Below, piece after piece: positions 15,986-24,456 of a stretch of DNA of 29,130 nucleotides. The DNA is taken from the NCBI GenBank assembly GCA_003153585.1, contig PLZZ01000102.1, positions 4,193 through 33,322 on the forward strand, in the 5' to 3' direction. The stretch's first letter is position 1; the number at the start of each line of letters is the position of its first letter. A model generated the notes under the pieces. The model was not told where the DNA came from, searched no databases, and was given only the letters and a program-made list of their open reading frames with translations. Both the position numbers and the translations under genes were made by a program. This stretch comes from Acidobacteriota bacterium (GTDB lineage Bacteria > Acidobacteriota > Terriglobia > Acidiferrales > UBA7541).

Positions 15986-17815
15986 ATGTCTTCCAGGACA
16001 AAGCGTTGCTCTGCTCGCGTGATTAGCTTCGTTCGTATTTGCACGGTCATCCTGGCGCTGATGGCCTTGGGGCCCTCTGCTTTTGCTCAGGAAGCGAACG
16101 TCACTAGTAAGCTGCAAGGTTTTGACTCGTACATGGAGCAAACGCTGAAGGATTGGAATACGCCCGGGATCGGCGTAGGCATTGTTGTGAACGACAAGCT
16201 GGTCTTCGCCAAAGGATACGGCTATCGCGACTATGAAAATAAGCTTCCGTTCACGCCGACCACTCTGGTCCAGATCGCTTCCAACAGCAAGCTGTTCACG
16301 GCGGTGTCCGCGGGGATGCTGGTGGAAGAAGGAAAGCTCACCTGGGATAAGCCGATCCGGCAATCGGTGCCTACCATCCAGTTCTACAACGACGAACTCA
16401 ACAACAACGTCACTCTGCACGACATGTTGTCCCACCGAACGGGTGTAACGCGACACGACCTCATCTGGTTCAAATCCGACTTCACCAGAAAGGAGCTGTT
16501 CGAAAAGCTCAAGTACCTGGAGCCGGAGCAGCCCATGAGACAAACCTTTCTTTACAACAACCTGATGTTCTCGGCTGTGGGGGAAATCATCGAGTTGAAA
16601 TCCGGGAAGCGCTGGGAAGATTTTGTGCACGAACGCATACTCGCCCCGCTGGACATGAACACCACCACCTACACAATATCCGAGATGCTGAAAAGCCCCG
16701 ATCACGGCGTGCCGTTCGAGGAAAAGCGCGATTCGTTCGAGCTATACAAAGGTCCCTACTTCGAAGACACCGAGGGCGTGGCGCCGGCGGGTGCAGTTAT
16801 TTCCAACATCGACGAGTTATCGCACTGGCTGATCGCGCTGATGAACGACGGGAAATACAATGGGAAGCAGGTGTTGCCGTCTGATGTTCTGAAGGCTACG
16901 CTGCAACCGGCGATCGCACTTCCCAACGCTACAGGAGAATCGCAGGGATTCTGGGAGTTGTTCAATGCGGCTTACGGTATGGCGAGAGAGACCGCCTCTT
17001 ACCGGGGACATCTGCTCACCATGCACGGCGGTGATCTTCCCGGGTTTCACTCCCAGATCTCTTTCATGCCCAACGACCACATTGGCGTGATCGTACTGGT
17101 GATCGGCGATCACAGCGCTCCTCTTTACAACGTGGTCAGCTACAACGTGTACGAGCGGCTGCTCGGGATGGACCAAACCCCTTGGAGCCAGCGTCGGCTG
17201 GCGCAACGGCTGGCGGATAAGAAAGCCGGAACCGCTGCGCGCGCCAAGGCCGGAGAAGACCGCGTGCCCAACACCAAGCCTTCTCACGCGCTGGCTGACT
17301 ATACCGGTGAGTATGAGAATCCGGCGTACGGCATCCTTAAGATCACGCTCAGAGACAATCAACTTCAATTTGGTTTCCACGAATTCCAGTTTCCGTTGAG
17401 CAATTTCCACTACGACCGGTTCGACACTCCTGATGACGAGCTTTACGGCAGGTTCTCGATCAACTTCAGGACGAATCCTCAGGGGGATATCGATAGCGGA
17501 GTGATTTCTTTGGATGAGGCGGAAGTGACTTTCACGCGCAAGCCCCCGACTCTAGAGCCAAGTCTTCTGGAGAAGCTTGCCGGTACTTACTTGACGCCGG
17601 ACAAGACCAAGTTTCAAGTGCTCTATCAACCGGGTGCCGGTCTTTCGCTGTCATTTCCCGGCGCTCCCCCGCAGGCGCTTATTCTGGTCAAAGGTCTCCA
17701 GTTCAGGACTGCGCGATTCGCCGACGAAATTTTTGAGTTCGTGATGGAAAACGGCAAGGTAAAGGCTTTGAAGGATCGCGACCCGTCTGGTGAAGTTTCC
17801 TTCGAGCGGCAATGA
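15986..17815 (+). CDS. secreted beta-lactamase-family serine hydrolase
   Basis: 609 residues. A signal peptide (hydrophobic CTVILALMALGPSAFA, cleavage after AFA near residue 34) precedes a class C beta-lactamase/DD-peptidase fold with S99-N-S-K102 (nucleophile and Lys), Y190-N-N192 and H347-G-G349, the three standard motifs. The C-terminal 180 residues (from about KPSHALADYTGEYENP) form a lipocalin-like DUF3471-type beta domain, as in Pab87-like D-aminopeptidases. It probably hydrolyses a peptide, ester or beta-lactam-like bond in the periplasm; a resistance role is not implied. ATG at 15986 has a near-perfect AAGGAGAT site. The gene is isolated, divergent from the carboxyltransferase and convergent with the transporter gene. 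A long antisense open frame (15845-16705) is a shadow. Confidence 0.9.
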   Translation: MSSRTKRCSARVISFVRICTVILALMALGPSAFAQEANVTSKLQGFDSYMEQTLKDWNTPGIGVGIVVNDKLVFAKGYGYRDYENKLPFTPTTLVQIASNSKLFTAVSAGMLVEEGKLTWDKPIRQSVPTIQFYNDELNNNVTLHDMLSHRTGVTRHDLIWFKSDFTRKELFEKLKYLEPEQPMRQTFLYNNLMFSAVGEIIELKSGKRWEDFVHERILAPLDMNTTTYTISEMLKSPDHGVPFEEKRDSFELYKGPYFEDTEGVAPAGAVISNIDELSHWLIALMNDGKYNGKQVLPSDVLKATLQPAIALPNATGESQGFWELFNAAYGMARETASYRGHLLTMHGGDLPGFHSQISFMPNDHIGVIVLVIGDHSAPLYNVVSYNVYERLLGMDQTPWSQRRLAQRLADKKAGTAARAKAGEDRVPNTKPSHALADYTGEYENPAYGILKITLRDNQLQFGFHEFQFPLSNFHYDRFDTPDDELYGRFSINFRTNPQGDIDSGVISLDEAEVTFTRKPPTLEPSLLEKLAGTYLTPDKTKFQVLYQPGAGLSLSFPGAPPQALILVKGLQFRTARFADEIFEFVMENGKVKALKDRDPSGEVSFERQ

Positions 17816-17861
17816 GGAAGAACCTTTGCAGCGCCCTAGGGCGGAAAGCTTTTGCAGACGG

Positions 17862-18851
17862 CTAAGCCGCGCCAGTTTCCGGATCGCGTGACCCAGGAGG
17901 AAGTGTTGAGGGGAAGTCTTCGTTTTCACGGGCGGGCAAGTCCCGTTTCTTCGGCATGGTGGTGATGGCGATCACACTGAGCAGAATTAGAAGCGTTCCC
18001 AGCAGCGTGCGCGGTCCGACGGTTTCCTTGCCGATCAAGTACCCCAGCGCGACTGCCACAACTGGATTGACGTAGGCGTACGTGCCGACTTTCGTCGGCG
18101 ATTCATGGTGCAGGAGCCAGACGTAGGCGGTAAATCCCACAATGGAACCCGCAATGATTAAATAAATTAGACAGAACCATACGGTCCGGGAAATTGCCTG
18201 CATGTGAAATCCAGAGAATTCACCCGTGAGTGCCGCGAGAACAAATAATTGAATTCCTCCAGACAGCATCTGTGCGGCCGCGCTCATCGGCTTCGACGCC
18301 GGAAGAGGGAGGCGGCGCGTCAGGATCGTGGCCACAGACCAAGTGAATGCGGCGATCAGCAGAGCGAGAGCGCCGACGCGATTGATGGGAACCTCTCCTA
18401 AAGAAAAGGAGTGATTCATCAGGACGGCAACGCCGCAGAGTCCGACCAGCAAGGCCACGGCAAGACGCACGGTGAGCCGTTGCGTGCGCAGGAAGATGAT
18501 TTCCAGCAGCGTGATAAACACCGGGATCGTCGCCAGCACGACCGCGGCAATTCCTGACGGCACGCGCTGCTCGGCCCAGAACAGGCAACCGTAGTCGAGC
18601 AGGAAGATCAGCGTGCCGAGAAAAGTTGCGGCCACCCATTCGCGCCGGCTAGGAGCTGGCGTGCCGCTCAGCCGCATCCAGGCGTACAAAAATATTCCCG
18701 CCACCGTAAAGCGCATTGCTGCGAACAGAAATGGCGGCACTTCGCGGACTCCTACCCGAATGGCCAGGTACGTCGATCCCCAGACGAAGTAAATGATGCC
18801 GAACGCCAGAAGGATCTTCCACGAAGGCGGGCGGGCGGTTTGCAATTCCAT
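17862..18851 (-). CDS. EamA/DMT-family transporter
   Basis: About 329 residues with ten hydrophobic segments arranged as two five-helix EamA repeats. The first opens with KILLAFGIIYFVWGSTYLAIR, and the second ends TYAYVNPVVAVALGYLIGKE, the typical DMT C-half motif. It is an inner-membrane permease of the YedA/RhaT-like group; the substrate (amino acid or metabolite export is common) cannot be inferred. ATG at 18851 fits the family start (MELQTARPPSWKILL). A TTG at 18887 would add 12 polar residues but has no Shine-Dalgarno. It converges with the serine hydrolase gene, the stops being 46 bp apart. A 12-bp palindrome CGCCCTAGGGCG lies between them but has no loop and is not a convincing terminator. 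Confidence 0.9.
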   Translation of the reverse strand: MELQTARPPSWKILLAFGIIYFVWGSTYLAIRVGVREVPPFLFAAMRFTVAGIFLYAWMRLSGTPAPSRREWVAATFLGTLIFLLDYGCLFWAEQRVPSGIAAVVLATIPVFITLLEIIFLRTQRLTVRLAVALLVGLCGVAVLMNHSFSLGEVPINRVGALALLIAAFTWSVATILTRRLPLPASKPMSAAAQMLSGGIQLFVLAALTGEFSGFHMQAISRTVWFCLIYLIIAGSIVGFTAYVWLLHHESPTKVGTYAYVNPVVAVALGYLIGKETVGPRTLLGTLLILLSVIAITTMPKKRDLPARENEDFPSTLPPGSRDPETGAA

Positions 18852-18968
18852 CTCAACTAATCGTAACTCGCGAGGCTGCTCGTTCAAATTTGGAATTTAG
18901 CCTTTCGATCCCGGGCGGGAGACATTTTGGTTTTGCATCACCGCGAGCCACAGCGGTTGGCAGTGAGG

Positions 18969-21900
18969 TTATTCGCGGCAGGCGTCCGCGGAAACGGGCA
19001 CGCTCGCGGGAGCGGGCAACAGCGCGAGGTTGTACTTTGCTAGGAGCGTGTTTACAGGAGCAAAGCCTTGTGCCGCCAGATCGCGCCAGGCGGCGATATT
19101 TTTGGTTAGGCTGGCGCAGGATTCGTCCAAGGCTGATTCGGCAGTTTGCGAGGGCGCTGCATCGCCGCTTTGAATCATGAAGGAGACGCGAGCGAGATCG
19201 CGGTGGATGGGCCCAATCCCTGGGGCTTTAGGCGTGCCCTCCTGAATCGCCGCAATCTTCTTGTCGAGATCCTCCAGCGCGTCGGCGAGCTCCTTTCCTT
19301 CTGCCGTCTGCACAGGCGCTGCCGCGGCGTCTTTCGCCAGCGCATTTTGCTGCGGCTCGGCGGCGACATCCTTTGCATGCGGACTCTGGGTAGCAGCGTC
19401 AGAGGCATTCGCCTGCGACGCCGGTTTTTGCGATTCGTCCGTGATTCCTTTTCCAGGAGGGTTTTGTTTCGGCGCAGATGAGTTTGCCGAAGGCTGATGT
19501 TGTTTCACAAGAGCGGCGAGGCTTTTCTGGCGGGCGACAACGGCCTCGCGCACCGGTGCGACGACGAGATAGGCCTTATAGCTTGCGGCGAGACCAGCGG
19601 TAATCCTATTTCCGGCTTCTAGTTGTTTGACGAGATCGGCCTGTGAGACATGGACTCGCGGATCGAGCGAGATCGTGAACGGCTGCTTCATCAGCACTCC
19701 ATTGGCGATGAGCACAGCTTCGTATTGGCCGGGAACGGCAAGCGGGCCTAGGGTCTGTTCACGCGGCGTGTCCTCGGGAATCGCGTGGTCGGAAAGGGTG
19801 TACTCGATGTAGTCGAGGATGTTTCCGTAGTAGCTGAAGGGCAAGGTCTTGGGAGAATCGTAACGCAGATCCCAAACGAAGCGGTTGTGTCCCACGTTTT
19901 TGGAAAGCGCTGTGACGGGGCCAAACCAATACTCCGGGACGTTTTTCGGAGTGGCGTCGGGAGCAGAGGCCACACTTGTAAATCGCCGCACGAATTTTCC
20001 CTGCGCATCGTGAATTTCAAGCGTTATGACGCCGGCTGGAACGGATTTCAAGTAGTAATCGAAGATTGCGCCGTCCGGCGGATTTTTTCCAGCGGGCGTC
20101 TCTGGAGGCAGCGGGGTTTCTTGGTCGTTGTCCCAGCGAACGCGAACCGTGTTGGATGGCCGCAGTAAGTAGGCATCCGCACTGGTTATCTCCGGGCCGG
20201 CCTGGCGCAGAGGTGAGAGATCATCCAGGATCCAGATAGCACGTCCATATGTGGCGGCGACGAGATCGTCACCGTGCACGGCGATATCGCGCACGTCGGA
20301 CGCCGGGAAATTTAATTGCAACGATTGCCAATGATCGCCATCATCGAACGAAACGTAGAGCGCGTTTTCGGTGCCTGCGTACAACATTCCTTTGCGCTCG
20401 GGATCTTCGCGAACAATGCGAGCAAGCCAGGAATCCTCGAGGCCTTCGGTAATTTTTTGCCAGGATTTACCGGCGTCGTGAGTGCGATACACATATGGAT
20501 GCTTATCCCGAGAAACTTGTGTGACGACATAGGCCGTATCCGCGTCGTAGTGTGAAGCTTCGATGGCTACGATGGTGCTCTTGGCGGGCAAGTCAGCGGG
20601 CGTCAAGTTCTGCCAGGTCGCGCTGCCGTCCTGCGTGCGTTGGATTAGACCGTTGCTCGTGCCCGCCCAAATCACTGCTGCCTGGACAGTCGATGGCGCG
20701 AGAGCAGTGAGGGCAGCGGGCCGATTGGGGCGCTGCGGTTCGAATTCTTTTTCGTCGGCGTCCGCGTCGGCAGCATCCATTTCGTCGGAGTGTTCCCGGG
20801 TACCAGGAGAAATATTTTCGTCAGCTAAAGGGGCGTGACCGGAGGCGCCAGCGGGCGATTTTTCGCCGTTCGCCGGAGCACCAGGAGGGACCGTGAGATC
20901 GGGGCTGATGGCTTGCCAGCTATCGCCCGCATTCGTGGTCTTCATCACGTACTGCGTGCCGAGATAAAGCGTCTTTGGATCCTGAGGCGAGAAGACGAGC
21001 GGGGCCATCTGCGAAGTTCGATACTTCGCACCGCGCACAAAAACATGCGTGATCTGGCCGGTGATTTTGTCGAAGCGCACGACGCTGCCGTACCAGCCGC
21101 CGGAGTAAACGATGTTGGGATTCGTGGGGTCGGGCGCGATGAAACAGAATTCAAATCCACCGATGGAGAACCAATCGCGGAAGCTGATCTCACCGTAATC
21201 GCTGCGATTCGGCACCGCGACGGTACCGCTGTCTTGCTGCGGGGCGTAAGAAGAGTAGGGAAACTGGCTGTCGGTAATCACGTGGTAGAACTGGCCTGTC
21301 GGCTGGTTGTACCAACTGCTCCACGTTTTGCCTCCGTCCACGCTGATAGTAGCGCCTTGATCGACACCGAGAATCATGCGTTGTGAATTTTTCGGGTCAA
21401 TCCACAACACGTGATAATCGTCGCCACCCGGTGCGCCTTTATATGCTATGAAGTTTTTGCCGCCGTCAGTGGAGCGATAGGTCGTCGTTTGCATGACGTA
21501 AACCGTGTCCGCGTTATTGGGGTCGACGAAAACGCGGCTGAAGTACAGATTCCCTGTGACGCGCGAGTCGGTTGTAATCTTGCGCCAGGTCTGGCCGCCA
21601 TCGTCCGAACGGAACAGGCCGGGCTCGGTGATCGCGAACACACGCTGGCCACGAGTTCCGGGAGCGACAGCGAGACCAATGCGGCCCAACGGTTGGTCTG
21701 TAGGAAAGCCAGTCGCGGGGAGCTCTTTCCAAGTAGAGCCTTCGTCGAGCGATTTATAGATCCACGAGTCGGGCTTTTTCGAATCGTCGGGAGGGCCCTG
21801 GAAGAAATCATAGGGCTTCCAGAGCGCGGTGTAGAGCACGCGAGGATTGTTCGGATCGGCCACGGTGTCTGCAGCTCCAGCGAAATCGTCTCGGTAGAGT

Positions 21901-22472
21901 GTTTTCGTCCAAGTCTTTCCGCCATCTGTAGATTTGAAAATGCCGCGCCAAGGACTCGACGCCGCGAGGCCGAGAATGGGATGGCCCAGCGCGCCTACAA
22001 CAAGGATGTTGGGATCATGCGGGTCAACGATGATCGAATTGATGTAGCGAACGTCAAGCAAGCCGATATGCGTCCAGGTCGCGCCGGCGTCGGTGGATTT
22101 GTACATTCCGTTGCCGTCGGTCTGCTCGCCAGTGCCGACGTATACGATATTTGGATTCGACGGAGCGATTGCGACCGCGCCGATCGAGGCGACATGCTGA
22201 TCGTCAAAAATCGGTTTCCAGACGCGGCCCGCGTCGGTTGTCTTCCATACGCCGCCGCCCGGCGTACCCATGTAATAGACTGCGGCATCGCCCGGGATTC
22301 CAACTACAGCGGAGACGCGGCCCGCGCGGTACGGTCCAATCAAACGCCAGCGCATGGCCGAATAGAGACTAGGGTCAACGGGCTGGGGATTCTGCTGTTG
22401 GGTGGGCAGAGACGCGGCCGACATCGAGAATGCAAGGAAGACCAGGGCGAGGTAATTCTGTGTGCGAGTCAA
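18969..22472 (-). CDS. secreted VPS10/sortilin-like beta-propeller protein (paralog 2)
   Basis: 1167 residues, the same layout as the protein at 1955-5170: signal peptide (about 1-20), Asp-box propeller repeats (KSTDAGATW, KSTDGGKTW, RSDDGGQTW, RSTDGGKNF, KTTNAGDSW, RTHDAGKSW, SFDDGDHW), FlgD-like sandwich (GVITLEIHDAQGKFVRRF) and helical tail. Shared blocks such as NPPDGAI, YVYRTHDAGK and SFDDGDHWQSLQ show paralogy. It differs by an acidic insert (DEMDAADADADEKEFEPQ) inside the propeller and a long Ala/Gln/Ser/Lys linker in the tail. Function is unknown; binding of peptides or glycans at the cell surface is the family-based guess. The start is TTG, with GGAGGAG four bases before it. A palindrome about 85 bp upstream may be an operator. 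Confidence 0.85.
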   Translation of the reverse strand: MTRTQNYLALVFLAFSMSAASLPTQQQNPQPVDPSLYSAMRWRLIGPYRAGRVSAVVGIPGDAAVYYMGTPGGGVWKTTDAGRVWKPIFDDQHVASIGAVAIAPSNPNIVYVGTGEQTDGNGMYKSTDAGATWTHIGLLDVRYINSIIVDPHDPNILVVGALGHPILGLAASSPWRGIFKSTDGGKTWTKTLYRDDFAGAADTVADPNNPRVLYTALWKPYDFFQGPPDDSKKPDSWIYKSLDEGSTWKELPATGFPTDQPLGRIGLAVAPGTRGQRVFAITEPGLFRSDDGGQTWRKITTDSRVTGNLYFSRVFVDPNNADTVYVMQTTTYRSTDGGKNFIAYKGAPGGDDYHVLWIDPKNSQRMILGVDQGATISVDGGKTWSSWYNQPTGQFYHVITDSQFPYSSYAPQQDSGTVAVPNRSDYGEISFRDWFSIGGFEFCFIAPDPTNPNIVYSGGWYGSVVRFDKITGQITHVFVRGAKYRTSQMAPLVFSPQDPKTLYLGTQYVMKTTNAGDSWQAISPDLTVPPGAPANGEKSPAGASGHAPLADENISPGTREHSDEMDAADADADEKEFEPQRPNRPAALTALAPSTVQAAVIWAGTSNGLIQRTQDGSATWQNLTPADLPAKSTIVAIEASHYDADTAYVVTQVSRDKHPYVYRTHDAGKSWQKITEGLEDSWLARIVREDPERKGMLYAGTENALYVSFDDGDHWQSLQLNFPASDVRDIAVHGDDLVAATYGRAIWILDDLSPLRQAGPEITSADAYLLRPSNTVRVRWDNDQETPLPPETPAGKNPPDGAIFDYYLKSVPAGVITLEIHDAQGKFVRRFTSVASAPDATPKNVPEYWFGPVTALSKNVGHNRFVWDLRYDSPKTLPFSYYGNILDYIEYTLSDHAIPEDTPREQTLGPLAVPGQYEAVLIANGVLMKQPFTISLDPRVHVSQADLVKQLEAGNRITAGLAASYKAYLVVAPVREAVVARQKSLAALVKQHQPSANSSAPKQNPPGKGITDESQKPASQANASDAATQSPHAKDVAAEPQQNALAKDAAAAPVQTAEGKELADALEDLDKKIAAIQEGTPKAPGIGPIHRDLARVSFMIQSGDAAPSQTAESALDESCASLTKNIAAWRDLAAQGFAPVNTLLAKYNLALLPAPASVPVSADACRE

Positions 22473-22555
22473 AATCTCCTCCGGAAAAATAAAAAGTGTA
22501 TCACCGTCCGCGACTTCTTTTGGTTCTTAGCAAGTTGTGCCGATCGAATTTTTCA

Positions 22556-22570
22556 TGCAAACGCTTTGCA
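22556..22570. promoter_or_regulatory. palindromic operator candidate upstream of paralog 2
   Basis: TGCAAACGCTTTGCA has 6-base arms TGCAAA/TTTGCA that are exact inverted repeats. It resembles the TGCAAACGTTTGCA-type operators bound by LacI-family regulators, but with one extra central base. It lies about 84 bp before the TTG start at 22472 in an otherwise gene-free 160 bp. No regulator gene is in the window. Confidence 0.4.
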
Positions 22571-22632
22571 AACAAAGATCAGTGTAAACATCTTCGGCCC
22601 AAAGGTGGTGCAAAATTCGGCCAAACGGGGGT

Positions 22633-23097
22633 TCAGTGCAAGCCCGACCAATCATCAGCGAGGAGAATGGAGTTACTCGGGTTCGAGGGATCGTACTTCA
22701 CGCTGGCAGTTTGGCCGGCGGCAACGCGAGTCAAATGCAGGCGTTCTTCGAGTCCGGTAACGTCCTGCGCGGTTTCGTAAGTGACGCCGGAAATCGAATA
22801 GGTGTAATAAAGAAGTTTCTGTGCACCATTGGCTGCAACGCCGGATGCCTTGGGCCGGCGGTTGGCAAGGATGCCTACTGGATTTTCCGCGCGAGAATCG
22901 CGGACATGCTCGACGATCTCGAGAACTTGGCCTTCCACGATGCGTCCCACGCGATTCAGAAAAGCGCAGCGCTGGCGTTCGACTTCGCCGGCATCTTCCG
23001 GCTTGCGGCGCAACCAAAAAATGACGCCGCTTAGTACGAACGCCGCGAGGCCCGCGAGCGGAAGCCAGTTGCGCCAATCTTTTAGAAGTTCGTTCAA
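22633..23097 (-). CDS. DUF3592-like membrane-anchored protein
   Basis: 154 residues. One N-terminal transmembrane segment (about 12-29, WLPLAGLAAFVLSGVIFWL) is followed by a soluble domain of DUF3592 type: RIVEGQVLEIVEH, then YYTYSISGVTYETAQDVTG, then VAAGQTASVKYDPSNPSNSIL. The last pattern (G-x-x-x-x-V-x-Y-dP-x-nP) is the family hallmark. The role of the family is unknown. The start appears to be TTG at 23097 with AGGGCGAG just upstream. It follows the FAH-family gene by 49 bp on the same strand and is the last gene of the hslVU run. Confidence 0.75.
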   Translation of the reverse strand: MNELLKDWRNWLPLAGLAAFVLSGVIFWLRRKPEDAGEVERQRCAFLNRVGRIVEGQVLEIVEHVRDSRAENPVGILANRRPKASGVAANGAQKLLYYTYSISGVTYETAQDVTGLEERLHLTRVAAGQTASVKYDPSNPSNSILLADDWSGLH

Positions 23098-23146
23098 AGC
23101 TCGCCCTTACGCCCCGCAGGAGCGTTACATCGATAGGCAGGTTCGC

Positions 23147-23971
23147 TCAATATTCCGGGTCTTCAGCCGAGCCGATGACGGGATTTCGCAGCGTGCCGAC
23201 GCCGCTGACACTGACTTCCACGACATCGCCCGCAACCAGAGAGCCGACACCGGAGGGAGTGCCAGTAGCAATGACGTCGCCAGGCTCCAGCGTCATCACC
23301 TGCACGATATAGCGAATTATAACATCAAGAGAAAAAATCATTTCCGAGGTGTGTCCATACTGTTTCCTGGTTCCATTCACGAAAGTCTCGACAGTGGCGT
23401 CGGCTAAATCGAGCGATGTTTCGATGACCGGGCCGAGCGGGCAGAATGTGTCGAAGCCTTTGGCGCGTGTGAACTGAACGTCGAGTTTTTGAAGATCGCG
23501 AGCGGTTACATCATTCAGGCAAGTATAGCCAAGAATGTAAGGCGAAATATTTTCATTGGGCTGCAGGTTCTGGCAGCGGCGGCCGACGATCGCGGCGAGT
23601 TCACCTTCGTAATCCACGCGCTTGGAAATGCGCGGGATGACGATGGGCTCGTCGGGCGCAACGACGGACGACGGCGGTTTCAGGAAAATCAGAGGTTGTT
23701 TGGGAGCTTCGTTGCCTAATTCTTTTGCGTGCTCGAGATAGTTGCGGCCGACGCAAACAATTTTGCTCGGAGTGCATGGCGGAAGAAGTTTTACAGAATT
23801 CAGCGGCCAAGAGGGTCCGGTGGGTTCGCGGCTAGTCCAAAGCTGGCCCGGGATCTCGCGGACTTCGTTGCCTTCAATCACTCCATCGCGGATTTCAGGA
23901 TAGATTCGATGATCCGAGCGATTCAGTTCTTTCGCAGCGAATTCCAGCGTCTGGAAGCGGCAGAGCTTCAT
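23147..23971 (-). CDS. fumarylacetoacetate hydrolase (FAH) family protein
   Basis: 274 residues from the ATG at 23971; the frame extends upstream but is then antisense-like and overlaps the membrane protein gene. FAH-fold C-domain features are visible: KIVCVGRNYLEHAKE (70-84), IFLKPPSSV, metal ligands in VDYEGELA (E122, E124) and LNDVTARDLQ (D154), KGFDTFCPLGP (171-181) and GDVIATGTPSGVG. Relatives hydrolyse C-C bonds of acylpyruvates or 2-hydroxyhepta-2,4-diene-1,7-dioates, or decarboxylate oxaloacetate. The exact substrate cannot be read from sequence. Its start codon overlaps the stop of the membrane protein gene (ATGA, 23968-23971), so translation is probably coupled. Confidence 0.9.
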   Translation of the reverse strand: MKLCRFQTLEFAAKELNRSDHRIYPEIRDGVIEGNEVREIPGQLWTSREPTGPSWPLNSVKLLPPCTPSKIVCVGRNYLEHAKELGNEAPKQPLIFLKPPSSVVAPDEPIVIPRISKRVDYEGELAAIVGRRCQNLQPNENISPYILGYTCLNDVTARDLQKLDVQFTRAKGFDTFCPLGPVIETSLDLADATVETFVNGTRKQYGHTSEMIFSLDVIIRYIVQVMTLEPGDVIATGTPSGVGSLVAGDVVEVSVSGVGTLRNPVIGSAEDPEY

Positions 23972-24456
23972 CGATGATGCGCCGCGGGATCGTGATTCCG
24001 TCGGCGTGGCGTGATGGCGTGATGCCGTGCGTGAAGGATCATGGCTCCCACCCAGGACCCAACGGCGAAAACACCGTAGATCACGGCGCCTTCGATAAAC
24101 GCCTGGAATGGCGTGCGCAAAATCTGAAAAAGATTTCTGAAAAGCATCCCGGCAATGTCGTAGGCGATGACAAACATCACCCATCCGATCATCGCCGACG
24201 TGAACATCTGAATCGGGCGATTCAGGAAGCGCACAACCGGAATGAGCATGAAGATCACGAAGAGACCGTAGGAGGCTGCGTTTCTTTCGAGCGCCCGGCT
24301 GTCGAGCCAGGGAAGGCGGTTAGCCGCCACCAGCGCACCGAGCATTACCATCACGAGCAGCGTGCCGGTGTAGAGTCCGGTCCAAAGCGCGGGACGAGGG
24401 AGCGCCTTGTTAGCTTTTGCTCCGATAATTCGATCGATTGGGGAACGCTCGGTCAT
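23968..24456 (-). CDS. four-TM membrane protein of unknown function
   Basis: 162 residues, not recognised. Four hydrophobic segments are visible: about 25-46 (LWTGLYTGTLLVMVMLGALV), about 60-79 (ASYGLFVIFMLIPVVRFL), about 86-107 (FTSAMIGWVMFVIAYDIAG) and about 118-142 (AFIEGAVIYGVFAVGSWVG). A polar N-tail and a His/Arg-rich C-tail flank them. Its ATG overlaps the stop of the FN3 lipoprotein gene (ATGA, 24453-24456), and its own stop overlaps the FAH-family start the same way. This marks it as an integral part of the hslVU-linked run, possibly acting with the lipoprotein at the envelope. Confidence 0.8.
   Translation of the reverse strand: MTERSPIDRIIGAKANKALPRPALWTGLYTGTLLVMVMLGALVAANRLPWLDSRALERNAASYGLFVIFMLIPVVRFLNRPIQMFTSAMIGWVMFVIAYDIAGMLFRNLFQILRTPFQAFIEGAVIYGVFAVGSWVGAMILHARHHAITPRRRNHDPAAHHR

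Noticed and set aside
15845..16705. 286-residue minus-strand frame
   Set aside because: It is antisense to the serine hydrolase, which has clear motifs and a strong ribosome binding site.
17832..17843. Palindrome CGCCCTAGGGCG between convergent genes
   Set aside because: It has no room for a loop and no T-run on either side, so it is not a convincing terminator.
21411..22760. 449-residue plus-strand frame
   Set aside because: It is antisense to the propeller gene and beyond, with no domain or membrane pattern; a GC-rich shadow.
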